From Filimonas lacunae (GTDB lineage Bacteria; Bacteroidota; Bacteroidia; Chitinophagales; Chitinophagaceae), in the NCBI RefSeq assembly GCF_002355595.1, contig NZ_AP017422.1:5212823-5276822 (forward strand): 64,000 nt of DNA, written 5' to 3'. The notes below the pieces were generated by a model. That model did no database searches. It worked only from the letters and a program-made list of their open reading frames with translations, and was not told the DNA's origin. This document shows, one piece after another, positions 8,246 to 17,037 of this stretch. Numbering within the stretch: position 1 is the first letter of the stretch; every line of letters begins with the position of its first letter. A program made the translations under genes and the position numbers.

Positions 8246-11218
8246 TTACAGGTTTACGTTAATTCCCGCCAGGAATATTTTAGCCTGCGGATAGGCTCCA
8301 TAATCAATACCCAGTGATACGTTCCTGTTGTCCTGGCTGTTGTTGGAAGATCCATAAGAACTCACTTCCGGATCAAAGCCAGTGTACTTAGTGATAGTAA
8401 ACAGATTTTGGCCAGAGATGTATACAGAAGCGCCTTTGAAACCTATTTTACTCATCAGCTTCTGATCCAGCCTGTAAGAAAGAGTGATGGTTTTAAAACG
8501 CAGGTAAGAACCATTTTCCAGGAAACGGGTAGAGATAGCAGAGTTATTATCACTGGCACGTTCTACACCCGGAATGTCGGTAATATCACCTGCCTTACGC
8601 CATCTGCGCAATACCGCTGTGCTTTGGTTACGCGAGTCTTTCATACTTTCTGTTTCAGACCTTACGCCATTATAAATTTTATTACCCTGTGAACCTTGCA
8701 AAAACACGCTCAGATCAAAGTTTTTGTAAGAAAACGTGTTGGTCATACCATACGTAAACGTAGGTAAAGCACTACCAATAAACTTACGGTCAGAGGGCAC
8801 CAGGCCGGAATAATCCACCTGCTCACCATTTTTATTTACATATAACTGCTTACCCGTTGCAGGATCAACACCAGCAGCCTGGTATCCAAAGAACTGACCT
8901 AAACCATATCCTTTAGAAAGGCTGATAGCATTACCCTTATCGTAGATAGCGCCAAATGCAGTAAGATTACCAATATCACCTGCAATAGCCAGTACCTTGT
9001 TTTGGTTAAAGGCAATATTGAAATCGGTAGTCCAGCTAAAGTCTTTTTTGAGAATGTTTTTACTGGATATCACAAACTCCTCCCCTATGTTACGCATAGA
9101 ACCACTGTTCATTAGCACACTGGATACAATTTGTCCGCTTAACGGTACACGCACCAACACATCGTTGGTTCTTTTCACATAAAAATCGGCAGTAAAGGTT
9201 AACCGCTTGTTTAAGAATGCCGCATCAATACCAACGTTGGTTTGTGTGGTCTTTTCCCAGGTAAGCGAAAGCGGCGCAATAGTACCTACCGACTGGTCAC
9301 CTGTGCTGGTGAAGTTGTTCAGATTTAAATATTCGTAGCTGCCTACACCTTCCTGGTTACCATTTTTACCCCAGGATGCACGCAGTTTTAAATCGCTCAC
9401 CACACGCACATTTTTCATGAAATTTTCTTCTGAAATTCTCCAACCGGCAGAGAAAGAAGGAAATGCGGCTGTTCTGTTGCCTGGTGCAAATTTGGAAGAT
9501 TTATCCACGCGCATATTAGCCTGGAACAGATACTTGCCGGCATAATCGTAAGTAACCCTGCCAAAATAAGACATCAGGCCCCACTCATCAATGGTTTTGG
9601 AAGGTGCACTTTTTACCTTAGCCCTGGCAAACAAACGGTTCCAGTCTTCATAACGATATTGCGAATCGATACGGGATGCAGAAATATAGGTTTGATCAAA
9701 ATGCGAGTCCTGCGCACTCCACCCTGCCAGTGCAGAAAAGTGATGGCTGTTCCAGTTTTTGGTATAGTTTAAAGTTTGTTCACTTAACCATACCCATTCC
9801 CTGCTGGTGGTTTCGTTAAGCGAGCCCTGATCGGTGCGGCCCTGCTGCGTAGCTACCGGATCTCTGTAATAATGGTTTTCGTTGGATTTGTAGTCAATAC
9901 CAAAACGAGATTGAAACACCAGACCCTTTAACAAAGTAGCATCTGCTCCTAAATTAGATACAAACCGGTCGTTTACTGTTTTGCTATACTGGCCTTTGAT
10001 AGCACCCAGCGGGTTTTCCCATCCCGTTTGCGGGTTTTGACCAATATATTGACCATTAGCCTGGTAATAAGGAACGGTAGAAGGCGTAGCCAATGCAGAC
10101 AGCACCACACCACCTCTTGCCACACCGGCATTATCAGTTACATCATTACTTCTGTTGCGTGATGCCAGGGTAGAAGTATTTAAAGTCAACCACTTGCTTA
10201 CTTTGGTAGAGAGGTTTAACCGGGCATTCATACGATTGAAAGAAGCCGGCTTTACCATACCTGTCTGGTCCATATAGCCCAACGACAGATAATGTTGCGT
10301 TTTTTCACTACCACCGGAAACAGCCACCTGGTAGTTTTGTTGATTACCGGTTTTAAACACTTCATCCTGCCAGTTAATATCTGTAGCAGCTACCATAGCA
10401 TCTGTAACAATAGTAGACTGATATAATTCATTGGCATAGTCCTGGTATTGTTTCGCATTCAGCACATGCAGCTTTTTAGTAGTAGTGCTGGTGCCGTAGT
10501 AAGAAGTAAGATCTACCCTCGACTGTCCGTTCTTGCCTTTTTTAGTAGTAATTACCACTACCCCATTGGCAGCCCTGGTACCATATATAGCAGCAGAAGC
10601 CGCATCTTTTAATATAGAGATAGATTCAATATCGTTAGGGTTATAAGCGCTGATATCCGTCATAGGAATACCATCCACTACATACAAAGGGTCATTACCG
10701 GCACTAATGGAAGAAGAACCACGAACACGGATAGAAAGCCCTGCACCAGGCTTACCCGAAACCGAGGTTACCTGCACACCAGCCGCTTTACCCTGTAATG
10801 CTTCTCCGGCATTAACCAATGGCCTGTTGGCCAGGTCGGCAGCAGAAACCACTGCTACAGAACCTGTCAGATCTTTCTTTTTTTGCGAGCCATAGCCCAC
10901 CACTACCACCGCATCCATTTCGCCAGTGGCAGGTAATAATGTTACACTAAAATCGTTACGGCCATTTACCAGAATAGTTTGCGTGCCATACCCGATAAAT
11001 GAAAATTCCAGTACAGCCCTGCTATCTTTTACCGCAATGGAGTATTCTCCATTACTAGTGGTTACAGTACCCACAGCAGTACCTTTAACCTGAACAGATA
11101 CTCCGGCAATTCCATTACCGGAAGAATCTTTAACTACCCCCTTAATGGTAGTTTGCCCTATTGACACCAGGCAAAGCATCATAAAGAAAGCAGTCAGCAA
11201 CAAAATTTTTTGCTTCAT
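8246..11218 (-). CDS. SusC/RagA-family TonB-dependent glycan transporter
   Basis: A 990-residue outer-membrane transporter counted from the ATG at 11216-11218, where a clear signal peptide begins (MKQKILLLTAFFMML, ending near IGQ). The frame extends 21 codons upstream without signal-like sequence, so I reject that longer start. Order: signal peptide (1-22), carboxypeptidase-D-like regulatory domain (TIKGVVKDSSGNGIAGVSV, to about 100), TonB-box region with VVVGYGSQKKKDLTGSV, plug domain with PLYVVDGIPM and ESISILKDAASAAIYGTRAANGVVVITTKKG, then the barrel. It would import an oligosaccharide bound by the adjacent SusD. It lacks the N-terminal STN domain used for FecR/ECF signalling, unlike the second SusC in this window, which fits control by the separate regulator upstream. 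Confidence 0.93.
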   Translation of the reverse strand: MKQKILLLTAFFMMLCLVSIGQTTIKGVVKDSSGNGIAGVSVQVKGTAVGTVTTSNGEYSIAVKDSRAVLEFSFIGYGTQTILVNGRNDFSVTLLPATGEMDAVVVVGYGSQKKKDLTGSVAVVSAADLANRPLVNAGEALQGKAAGVQVTSVSGKPGAGLSIRVRGSSSISAGNDPLYVVDGIPMTDISAYNPNDIESISILKDAASAAIYGTRAANGVVVITTKKGKNGQSRVDLTSYYGTSTTTKKLHVLNAKQYQDYANELYQSTIVTDAMVAATDINWQDEVFKTGNQQNYQVAVSGGSEKTQHYLSLGYMDQTGMVKPASFNRMNARLNLSTKVSKWLTLNTSTLASRNRSNDVTDNAGVARGGVVLSALATPSTVPYYQANGQYIGQNPQTGWENPLGAIKGQYSKTVNDRFVSNLGADATLLKGLVFQSRFGIDYKSNENHYYRDPVATQQGRTDQGSLNETTSREWVWLSEQTLNYTKNWNSHHFSALAGWSAQDSHFDQTYISASRIDSQYRYEDWNRLFARAKVKSAPSKTIDEWGLMSYFGRVTYDYAGKYLFQANMRVDKSSKFAPGNRTAAFPSFSAGWRISEENFMKNVRVVSDLKLRASWGKNGNQEGVGSYEYLNLNNFTSTGDQSVGTIAPLSLTWEKTTQTNVGIDAAFLNKRLTFTADFYVKRTNDVLVRVPLSGQIVSSVLMNSGSMRNIGEEFVISSKNILKKDFSWTTDFNIAFNQNKVLAIAGDIGNLTAFGAIYDKGNAISLSKGYGLGQFFGYQAAGVDPATGKQLYVNKNGEQVDYSGLVPSDRKFIGSALPTFTYGMTNTFSYKNFDLSVFLQGSQGNKIYNGVRSETESMKDSRNQSTAVLRRWRKAGDITDIPGVERASDNNSAISTRFLENGSYLRFKTITLSYRLDQKLMSKIGFKGASVYISGQNLFTITKYTGFDPEVSSYGSSNNSQDNRNVSLGIDYGAYPQAKIFLAGINVNL

Positions 11219-11358
11219 AATGTTTGATGTAATTGAAGAACTGTTCACTAAACAGCTAATGGCATACGGAGGACGTTGCAAATCGTTGTTAAGAAGTACG
11301 GGGTTGATACAAGCAATCCGAATGTTCCTAGCTGGTTGAAATGTTAAAACTTACCAGT

Positions 11359-11366
11359 CAAAATTA
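11359..11366 (-). promoter_or_regulatory. Candidate promoter of the GH30-locus susC
   Basis: On the minus strand TAATTTTG matches the -7 consensus. A TTTG at 11388-11391 sits 21 bases upstream, close to the expected -33 spacing. The implied leader to susC is about 130 bases. The directly repeated motifs at 11438 and 11528 lie upstream of this element, where an activator would bind. Confidence 0.4.
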
Positions 11367-11437
11367 GAGAGAATTCAAAGGCAAAAACAAATATTTTTCA
11401 CGTAACTAATTGATAAATAAACAATTGCAGCAATTCC

Positions 11438-11458
11438 AATACGCTTCATTACCGTAAC
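11438..11458. repeat. Direct repeat copy A upstream of susC
   Basis: This copy shares 17 of 21 positions with copy B at 11528-11548. The conserved cores are AATACGCTT and TTACCGT separated by two variable bases. It lies between the membrane regulator gene and susC. Confidence 0.6.
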
Positions 11459-11461
11459 TAT

Positions 11462-11498
11462 AAAAACAGGAAATGCCTGTTTTACAGGCAGTTTCCCT
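11462..11498 (-). terminator. Terminator after the membrane regulator gene
   Basis: On the minus strand the stem pairs TGCCTGT with ACAGGCA around an AAA loop, extends through GGAAA/TTTCC with one bulged base, and is followed by TTTTT. It lies 55-90 bases beyond the regulator's stop codon, which suggests the regulator and susC are separate transcription units. Confidence 0.6.
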
Positions 11499-11527
11499 GG
11501 TGCAAAGCCAGTTGCCGGAAAAAAGCT

Positions 11528-11548
11528 AATACGCTTTGTTACCGTTAA
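11528..11548. repeat. Direct repeat copy B after the regulator stop
   Basis: Second copy of the AATACGCTT-N2-TTACCGT motif, 90 bases from copy A and five bases beyond the regulator's stop codon. The two copies flank the terminator hairpin. Confidence 0.6.
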
Positions 11549-11553
11549 ATAAA

Positions 11554-13440
11554 TTAGCAAACCAGCTTGCTCCACCCCTGCTCATCCCCCTGTTTCAGTT
11601 CTTTTTTACGCTCTTCCATTAGGGTGCGCACCCGGTTTAAATAGGTCCAGCAGGTGCTTTGCCGGATGCCAATAGTGTCGGAAAGTTTCTGGGAAGAGAT
11701 TTTCCCTTTGGAATTATAGATCAAAAAAACCATGTAGAAAGCCTTGGTAATGGGAATACGGCTGTTTTGAAACAAGGTATTGGCCAGCACAGATTCTTCA
11801 TAATCACACTGGCCGCACCGGCGGCTGAATAGCTGGTGTCCGGCAAAATAGTGGTGATGCCCGCATTTTTTACAGGCATAAGCGCTGCCCCATTTTAATT
11901 GCGCCAAAAACTGGTAACAGCTATCTGCATCCGGATAAATTTTGCTGAACTCTTCAAAATCAACCGATGCAGAAAGCACCCTCGCCTTGGTTACCTTTTC
12001 TACATTCGTGCGCAGGCTTTTATTATCCTGCTCCAGCAGGGCATTCATTCGCGAAATTTCTTCTGCCTGCTGCTGCAAAAGCACATTTACTTCATTTAAC
12101 TCGTTGTTTTGCAGCTCAATAACGCTATTCTTTTCTACCAGCTCTTTCGTTCTTTCTGCCACCTGCTGCTCTAACCGTTGGTTTAAAGCATCTTTCAACA
12201 GCACATTCGCAGTCATTTGCTTAATCACTTCCTGCCGGGCACGCTCACGCTTGATAAACAACAAACGCACCTTATCGCCAATAGCAAAAGAGAGGAAAAA
12301 CATTTCGAGAATAAAACCCAGTGTAAGACTATAATAACTTACCGCTCCAAAATTTAACCAGCGGTATCCCAGCATAATAAAAAACTTGAGCATAAAGCCT
12401 GTAAACAAAAAGCTGTAGCCCAGCACAAAAAAGCGGGCGGGCCGGTAGCCTGTTTTAAAACGGTAAATGCCCGCTCCAAAAGCTACCGACAAAGGAATAA
12501 GTTCTAAAAACTTATAATTGAACCAAACCGGTTTTATCCACCAGCAAAACAGAAAAAAGATTACCCGCAAGGCTATTACCGCCATAATAAGCCGGTACAC
12601 ACGGGGAAGGCTTTCCTTCACATGCAGCAGTTTGCTGGCAAATAACAAGGTAAACACGCTTAGCCCCAGCTGCGGCACCGCAAAAGCATACTGGTTCCAA
12701 TGGATGGCATGTGGCCACAGGTATTGGTAAGCAATGCCATCAATACACATTTCGTACAGGCCCACACTTAATATATACAGTACATAATATAAGTATTGCA
12801 TTTGCCTTACTGCAAAAAACACGATGAGGTTGTACAGGGCAAAAATGAAGATCATCCCATAAAAAAGCCCGAACGATAAATACTCGTCTAAGGCATACCC
12901 CACAAAACGGGTTACAGACCGCAATACAATAATAATGTCGGCAATTTGCGACGATTTGATGCGGAAGTAGTACACCTGCTCCCGGTTATTGTTATTATCT
13001 ACCTGTAGCTCAAAATTCTTATGACGGAACAAACGGTGTTCAAACGGTTGTAAATCGCCAATACGCGTTTCATGGTAATTTCCCTGGTTATCTGGCAGGT
13101 AGGCCGTGATATCGTCAATGGTTTGATCGAAAAATTCCAGGATAAACGGCTTATTTACTGCCGAATCGTGTTTTATTTTTACCCGGTACCAGTAATAAAT
13201 ACCTAGTTGTACAATCTGTGGAGTACCCGGCCCTTGATTTTTTTGAAACAGGGCATCGCCCGAATGCAGTATCGTAGAAAAAGGAATGGAGCCAGAACTG
13301 TCTTTTAGAAAAGAGATTTCATCTGCCACAAAAATATGTTCTTCCAGCTGCGGGGTAACAGCCACCATACGCTGCGCAAAAACCGGAAAACACCACATCA
13401 CCAGGCCGAAAGCAGCCCATATAGCCAAGCTTTTTCTCAT
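11554..13440 (-). CDS. 7TMR-DISM membrane sensor fused to an IS1595-transposase-like zinc ribbon and HTH
   Basis: A 628-residue protein with an unusual domain order. A signal peptide (1-22) is followed by an extracytoplasmic 7TMR-DISMED2-like beta domain (about 30-175), which in this family binds carbohydrate-like ligands. A seven-helix membrane block (183-395, starting YLSFGLFYGMIFIFALYNL) and a long coiled coil (396-485) come next. The C-terminus matches the start of IS1595-family transposases: FSKIYPDADSCYQFLAQLKWG, a four-cysteine zinc ribbon (C523, C526, C542, C545), NTLFQNSRIPITKAFYMVFLI, and a helix-turn-helix (SSQKLSDTIGIRQSTCWTYLNRVRTLM). It ends where the transposase DDE nuclease would begin, so no transposition is expected. 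I infer a membrane-tethered DNA-binding regulator of the susC-susD-GH30 genes downstream on the same strand. The alternative is a sensor whose zinc ribbon binds a protein. Confidence 0.8.
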   Translation of the reverse strand: MRKSLAIWAAFGLVMWCFPVFAQRMVAVTPQLEEHIFVADEISFLKDSSGSIPFSTILHSGDALFQKNQGPGTPQIVQLGIYYWYRVKIKHDSAVNKPFILEFFDQTIDDITAYLPDNQGNYHETRIGDLQPFEHRLFRHKNFELQVDNNNNREQVYYFRIKSSQIADIIIVLRSVTRFVGYALDEYLSFGLFYGMIFIFALYNLIVFFAVRQMQYLYYVLYILSVGLYEMCIDGIAYQYLWPHAIHWNQYAFAVPQLGLSVFTLLFASKLLHVKESLPRVYRLIMAVIALRVIFFLFCWWIKPVWFNYKFLELIPLSVAFGAGIYRFKTGYRPARFFVLGYSFLFTGFMLKFFIMLGYRWLNFGAVSYYSLTLGFILEMFFLSFAIGDKVRLLFIKRERARQEVIKQMTANVLLKDALNQRLEQQVAERTKELVEKNSVIELQNNELNEVNVLLQQQAEEISRMNALLEQDNKSLRTNVEKVTKARVLSASVDFEEFSKIYPDADSCYQFLAQLKWGSAYACKKCGHHHYFAGHQLFSRRCGQCDYEESVLANTLFQNSRIPITKAFYMVFLIYNSKGKISSQKLSDTIGIRQSTCWTYLNRVRTLMEERKKELKQGDEQGWSKLVC

Positions 13441-13458
13441 GCGAACATAAACTAGCCA

Positions 13459-13466
13459 CGAAGGTA
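13459..13466 (-). promoter_or_regulatory. Variant -7 element for the membrane regulator gene
   Basis: The minus strand reads TACCTTCG, one base off TAnnTTTG, ending 18 bases before the ATG. It would give the regulator its own transcript, starting just after murQ. Confidence 0.25.
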
Positions 13467-13480
13467 CACCAGCAATGTTA

Positions 13481-14308
13481 TTAAGAAGCCATTGCCGCCT
13501 CTACTGCTTTTTTTACACTGCCATGCGCTAACAGTAATTCTTTGGCTTTATCGTAGCTGAGTTGCAGATTACCTAGCTGCTCCTGCACCATTTTAACGCC
13601 CCTGTCAATGAGTTTATCATTACTCAGCTGCATGTTCACCATGCTATTGTCGTGCACACGCCCCAGTTGTATCATCACGCTGGTGCTGATCATGTTTAGT
13701 ACCAGCTTTTGTGCGGTGCCGCTTTTCATACGGGTGCTGCCGGTAACAAACTCAGGGCCTACTATTACCTCCACCGGGTAGTCAGCCGCTTCGGCCACCG
13801 GACTACCGGGGTTACATACAATACACCCCGTGGTAATGCCTTTTTTACGACACTGCCTTAAAGCACCCAACACATATGGAGTAGTGCCACTGGCTGCCAC
13901 CCCTACCACTACATCTTTTGCCGATACCTGGTAATGCAGCAGATCGGCCCAGCCCTGTTCCAGGCTGTCTTCGGCAAATTCTACCGCCATAGTAATGGCA
14001 TTATCGCCACCGGCAATAATACCTACCACCAGGCCATAAGGCACACCATACGTGGGCGGACATTCGCTGGCATCTAATATGCCCAGCCTGCCGCTGGTGC
14101 CTGCGCCAATATAAAACAGGCGGCCACCTGCCAGCATTTTATCGCTCGCGGCATGTACCAGTTGCTCAATTTGCGGCAATGCTTTTTGCACCGCCTGCGG
14201 CACCAGCTGATCTTCCTGGTTGATATGCATTAAAAGCTCGCTCACCTGCATTTGCTCCAGGTGGCGATAGTGTGATGGTTGTTCTGTTACCTTTATGAGG
14301 TTATTCAT
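13481..14308 (-). CDS. murQ: N-acetylmuramic acid 6-phosphate etherase
   Basis: A 275-residue SIS-domain enzyme that removes D-lactate from MurNAc-6-phosphate to give GlcNAc-6-phosphate in cell-wall recycling. The MurQ signature GAGTSGRLGILDASECPPT spans residues 68-86. E82 and E113 stand at the positions of the two catalytic glutamates of the E. coli enzyme (E83, E114). GSTRMKSGTAQKLVLNMIST is the second conserved block. The length is a little short of the usual 295-305. The gene starts 12 bases after the kinase gene upstream, so the two form an operon, with the kinase probably supplying the 6-phosphate. Confidence 0.92.
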   Translation of the reverse strand: MNNLIKVTEQPSHYRHLEQMQVSELLMHINQEDQLVPQAVQKALPQIEQLVHAASDKMLAGGRLFYIGAGTSGRLGILDASECPPTYGVPYGLVVGIIAGGDNAITMAVEFAEDSLEQGWADLLHYQVSAKDVVVGVAASGTTPYVLGALRQCRKKGITTGCIVCNPGSPVAEAADYPVEVIVGPEFVTGSTRMKSGTAQKLVLNMISTSVMIQLGRVHDNSMVNMQLSNDKLIDRGVKMVQEQLGNLQLSYDKAKELLLAHGSVKKAVEAAMAS

Positions 14309-14320
14309 AGTAATATAGCA

Positions 14321-15160
14321 TCAGGAATGGAATTGGATCAAACCCTGCATGGGGCTTTTTAACACACGGCCCAGTTCCAGCTCGTATGTACCGCACAGGT
14401 CTTTCAGCACATCTTTAAAACCGAAGGCTACGCTACCGGCAAAGTGAATAGGCATGGTCCAGCTTTCCCGGAACTTATATAAATGCTGGAAGAAAAAGTC
14501 GTTCAGGCCATCTTCAATAATATTCTCAATCATGTAGTGTCCGCGGTTTTCGGCCAGGAACACCGCAAAAGAAGCCAGGTAGCGGTTGGCGAGTGGCTTC
14601 TTGTACACGTTTTCCAATATCTCCACGCCATTGGTTTCAAAGCGGGCTACAAAACGCGCCTTCAAATCTTCATCAAACGTGTTATACAAAAAGTACTGAA
14701 TCACCTTTTTGCCCAGGTACGCACCACTGCCTTCATCACCCAGCACATAGCCCAAACCCGGGCTGTCTTTCACAATCTTTTTCCCGTTGTAATAGCAAAT
14801 GTTACTGCCGGTTCCCAATATGCAGGCCATTCCCTTGTCGTGCTGGCATAAGGCACGGGCAGCGCCAAACATATCGTGGTTTACCTCTTTATGCGCCTGC
14901 GGAAACAGCTTTTTTAGCACGCCTTTAATAATCTGCACATTGTTGGGATTGCTAAGCCCGGTGCCGTAATAATACACTTCCTCCACAGTAACCCCTTTTA
15001 GCTTGGGTAGCAGCTCCTTTTGCAGTAAAGCCACAATCTGTTCGGATGATAAAAAGTAGGGGCTAATGCCCAATGTCATCATTTTTTTCTTCTTACCCCC
15101 ATCCAAAAGCTGCCACTCGCACTTGGTGGCGCCACTATCGGCTATTAGCTTCACTGCCAT
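14321..15160 (-). CDS. BadF/BadG-type N-acetylglucosamine/N-acetylmuramate kinase
   Basis: A 279-residue ASKHA-fold sugar kinase. The phosphate-1 motif LIADSGATKCEW is at the N-terminus, ILGTGSNICYY forms phosphate-2, and GLGYVLGDEGSGAYLGKK is typical of GlcNAc kinases of the BadF/BadG family. I place the start at the ATG 15158-15160; the frame extends 49 codons upstream but that stretch shows no conserved features and would lie in the divergent promoter region. Sitting directly before murQ, it may phosphorylate MurNAc as well as GlcNAc, as reported for the MurK type, and so replace AnmK, which I do not see here. Substrate preference is inference. Confidence 0.8.
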   Translation of the reverse strand: MAVKLIADSGATKCEWQLLDGGKKKKMMTLGISPYFLSSEQIVALLQKELLPKLKGVTVEEVYYYGTGLSNPNNVQIIKGVLKKLFPQAHKEVNHDMFGAARALCQHDKGMACILGTGSNICYYNGKKIVKDSPGLGYVLGDEGSGAYLGKKVIQYFLYNTFDEDLKARFVARFETNGVEILENVYKKPLANRYLASFAVFLAENRGHYMIENIIEDGLNDFFFQHLYKFRESWTMPIHFAGSVAFGFKDVLKDLCGTYELELGRVLKSPMQGLIQFHS

Positions 15161-15316
15161 AAAAGGAAATTTAGATGTAATGTCGTGTAATTTAATAATA
15201 AGCCAATAAAAACGCATAAAAATGCGCATTCGCCGCTGGTGTATGCAGGATTGTGTTTTTAATGTATTTGTTGGATATTCGCATTTTGAAAACAAAGGAT
15301 CAAACACAACAGCCCA

Positions 15317-16897
15317 ATGGTAAGTAAAAAATTGAAGGTTTGGCTACCACTGCTTTTTGCTTTGGTATTGACAGCAGGTATGTTTTTAGGGTTTAAGTTA
15401 AGAGGAGAGACTGTAACACCGGGGTTCTTTCAAAATGCGAAAAAAAACAGCTTACAGGAAGTATACGACCTGGTACGCAGCCGATACGTGGATGATATTA
15501 ACCAGGATAGTTTAAGCAATGCGGTGATTGAAGATGTGCTTGCTCACCTGGACCCACACTCGGTATACATTCCACCGGTAGAGGTTGAAGGCGCTACAGA
15601 AGACCTGAACGGCAATTTCCAGGGTATTGGCGTTGAGTTCCAGGTATTTTCAGATACCGTGAACGTGTTAAACGTAATAGAAAACGGCCCCTCTTATAAA
15701 GCAGGCCTGGAAGTGGGCGATAAAATACTGGCGGTAAACGACACCGCTATGATAGCCGGTAAGAAGATTAAAGCCGATGACGTAAAAAAACTGTTGCGCG
15801 GCGCTGGTGGCAGCAAAGTAGTGGTGACTGTTTTACGCAACGGCGATACCCAAAAAATCACCATTACCCGCGGCACTATTCCACTTCCTTCACTGGATGT
15901 AGCTTATATGCTTACCCCAGAAACCGGTTTTATACGCCTGAACAAGTTTTCAGAAACTACCTACCAGGAGTTTATGTTTAACCTGGAAACCCTGCAGAAA
16001 AAAGGCATGAAAAAGCTGGTGTTAGACCTGCGCGGAAACGGCGGCGGTTACATGAGCGAAGCAGTAGCCATTGCCGACCAGTTTTTAAGCGATACCAAGC
16101 TGATTGTATATACCGAAGGTAGCAAAACGCCGCGCCAGGATTACAATGCCAAACTGGATGGTTTATTTGAAAAAGGCCAACTGGTTGTGCTGGTAGATGA
16201 AACATCTGCATCGGCCAGTGAAATTTTAGCAGGTGCTTTACAGGATTGGGACCGCGCCACTATTATCGGCCGCAGAACCTTTGGTAAAGGCCTGGTGCAG
16301 CAACCATTTCAACTGAGTGATGGAGGCATGTTACGCCTTACCATTGCACGCTACTATACCCCGTTAGGCCGCAACATTCAAAAGCCTTATAACAAAGGCA
16401 AAGACAAATACGAAGATGACCTCATCGAACGCCTGCACAATGGCGAGCTGGTAAAAGCAGACACCAGCACCCCTAAAGGCAAGGCTTATAAAACAGCGAA
16501 AGGCCATACGGTATATGGTGGCGGTGGCATTACCCCTGATATTTTTGTGCCTTTTGACACAGCCAGTCAGCCACGCCAGATCATTGAACTGTATTTAAAA
16601 GGAACCTTAAACAGCTTTGTATATAACTATTATGTAAACAACAAAAGCTTCTTTAAGCAGTTTAAATCAGCAACCGATTTTGCACGCGACTTTAATGCCG
16701 GTGATAAAGAATGGGAAGCGATTTCCAATTATGCCCGCAGAGATTCTATTGACCTGAAACCTATTACCGGTAAAAGCAAAACAGACTTTTTGCAAACCAT
16801 TAAAGCCTACCTGGCCCGCCAGATTTGGCGTACAGAAGGTTACTTTGAGGTAATGAACATGCAGGACCCTATGATTAAAAAGGCGCTGGAACAATAA
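15317..16897 (+). CDS. C-terminal processing peptidase (S41 family, PDZ domain)
   Basis: A 526-residue membrane-anchored serine protease. An N-terminal hydrophobic helix (8-26) is followed by a PDZ domain (about 85-180, with the GIGVEF and SYKAGLEVGDKILAVND segments). The S41 catalytic core carries LVLDLRGNGGGYMSEAV, then VDETSASASEILAGALQDW (S299 likely nucleophile) and RRTFGKGLVQ (K324 general base). The 25-residue Ser-Lys spacing equals that of Tsp/CtpB. Such proteases trim or degrade periplasmic proteins by their C-termini. The gene is transcribed divergently from the kinase-murQ operon and ends in a strong terminator. Confidence 0.92.
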   Translation: MVSKKLKVWLPLLFALVLTAGMFLGFKLRGETVTPGFFQNAKKNSLQEVYDLVRSRYVDDINQDSLSNAVIEDVLAHLDPHSVYIPPVEVEGATEDLNGNFQGIGVEFQVFSDTVNVLNVIENGPSYKAGLEVGDKILAVNDTAMIAGKKIKADDVKKLLRGAGGSKVVVTVLRNGDTQKITITRGTIPLPSLDVAYMLTPETGFIRLNKFSETTYQEFMFNLETLQKKGMKKLVLDLRGNGGGYMSEAVAIADQFLSDTKLIVYTEGSKTPRQDYNAKLDGLFEKGQLVVLVDETSASASEILAGALQDWDRATIIGRRTFGKGLVQQPFQLSDGGMLRLTIARYYTPLGRNIQKPYNKGKDKYEDDLIERLHNGELVKADTSTPKGKAYKTAKGHTVYGGGGITPDIFVPFDTASQPRQIIELYLKGTLNSFVYNYYVNNKSFFKQFKSATDFARDFNAGDKEWEAISNYARRDSIDLKPITGKSKTDFLQTIKAYLARQIWRTEGYFEVMNMQDPMIKKALEQ

Positions 16898-16918
16898 ACC
16901 ACCGCACTTCTTATATAC

Positions 16919-16973
16919 AATGCCTGGTAACTGATAAAGATTCGCCTTCGTCAGTTATCAGGCATTATTTTTT
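16919..16973 (+). terminator. Rho-independent terminator after the S41 protease
   Basis: A 16-bp stem with one wobble pair (arms 16919-16934 and 16951-16966) is followed by ATTTTTTC. It separates the protease gene from the cystathionine beta-synthase gene. Confidence 0.85.
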
Positions 16974-17037
16974 CTGTTGCCTTTTATTATTCTACTTTTA
17001 TAGCAATAACCGTAAAATCTATAATACACCTTAATAT

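Noticed and set aside
11375-11575. 66-codon minus-strand frame between the regulator and susC
   Set aside because: It runs through the terminator hairpin and both direct repeats and overlaps the regulator's end; its composition is not protein-like.
11554-13440. Active insertion sequence or transposase
   Set aside because: Only the zinc ribbon and helix-turn-helix remain; no DDE domain, terminal inverted repeats or target duplication were seen.
15161-15307. Forty-nine-codon N-terminal extension of the BadF/BadG kinase
   Set aside because: The kinase phosphate-1 motif sits directly after the ATG at 15160; the extension would occupy the divergent promoter region.
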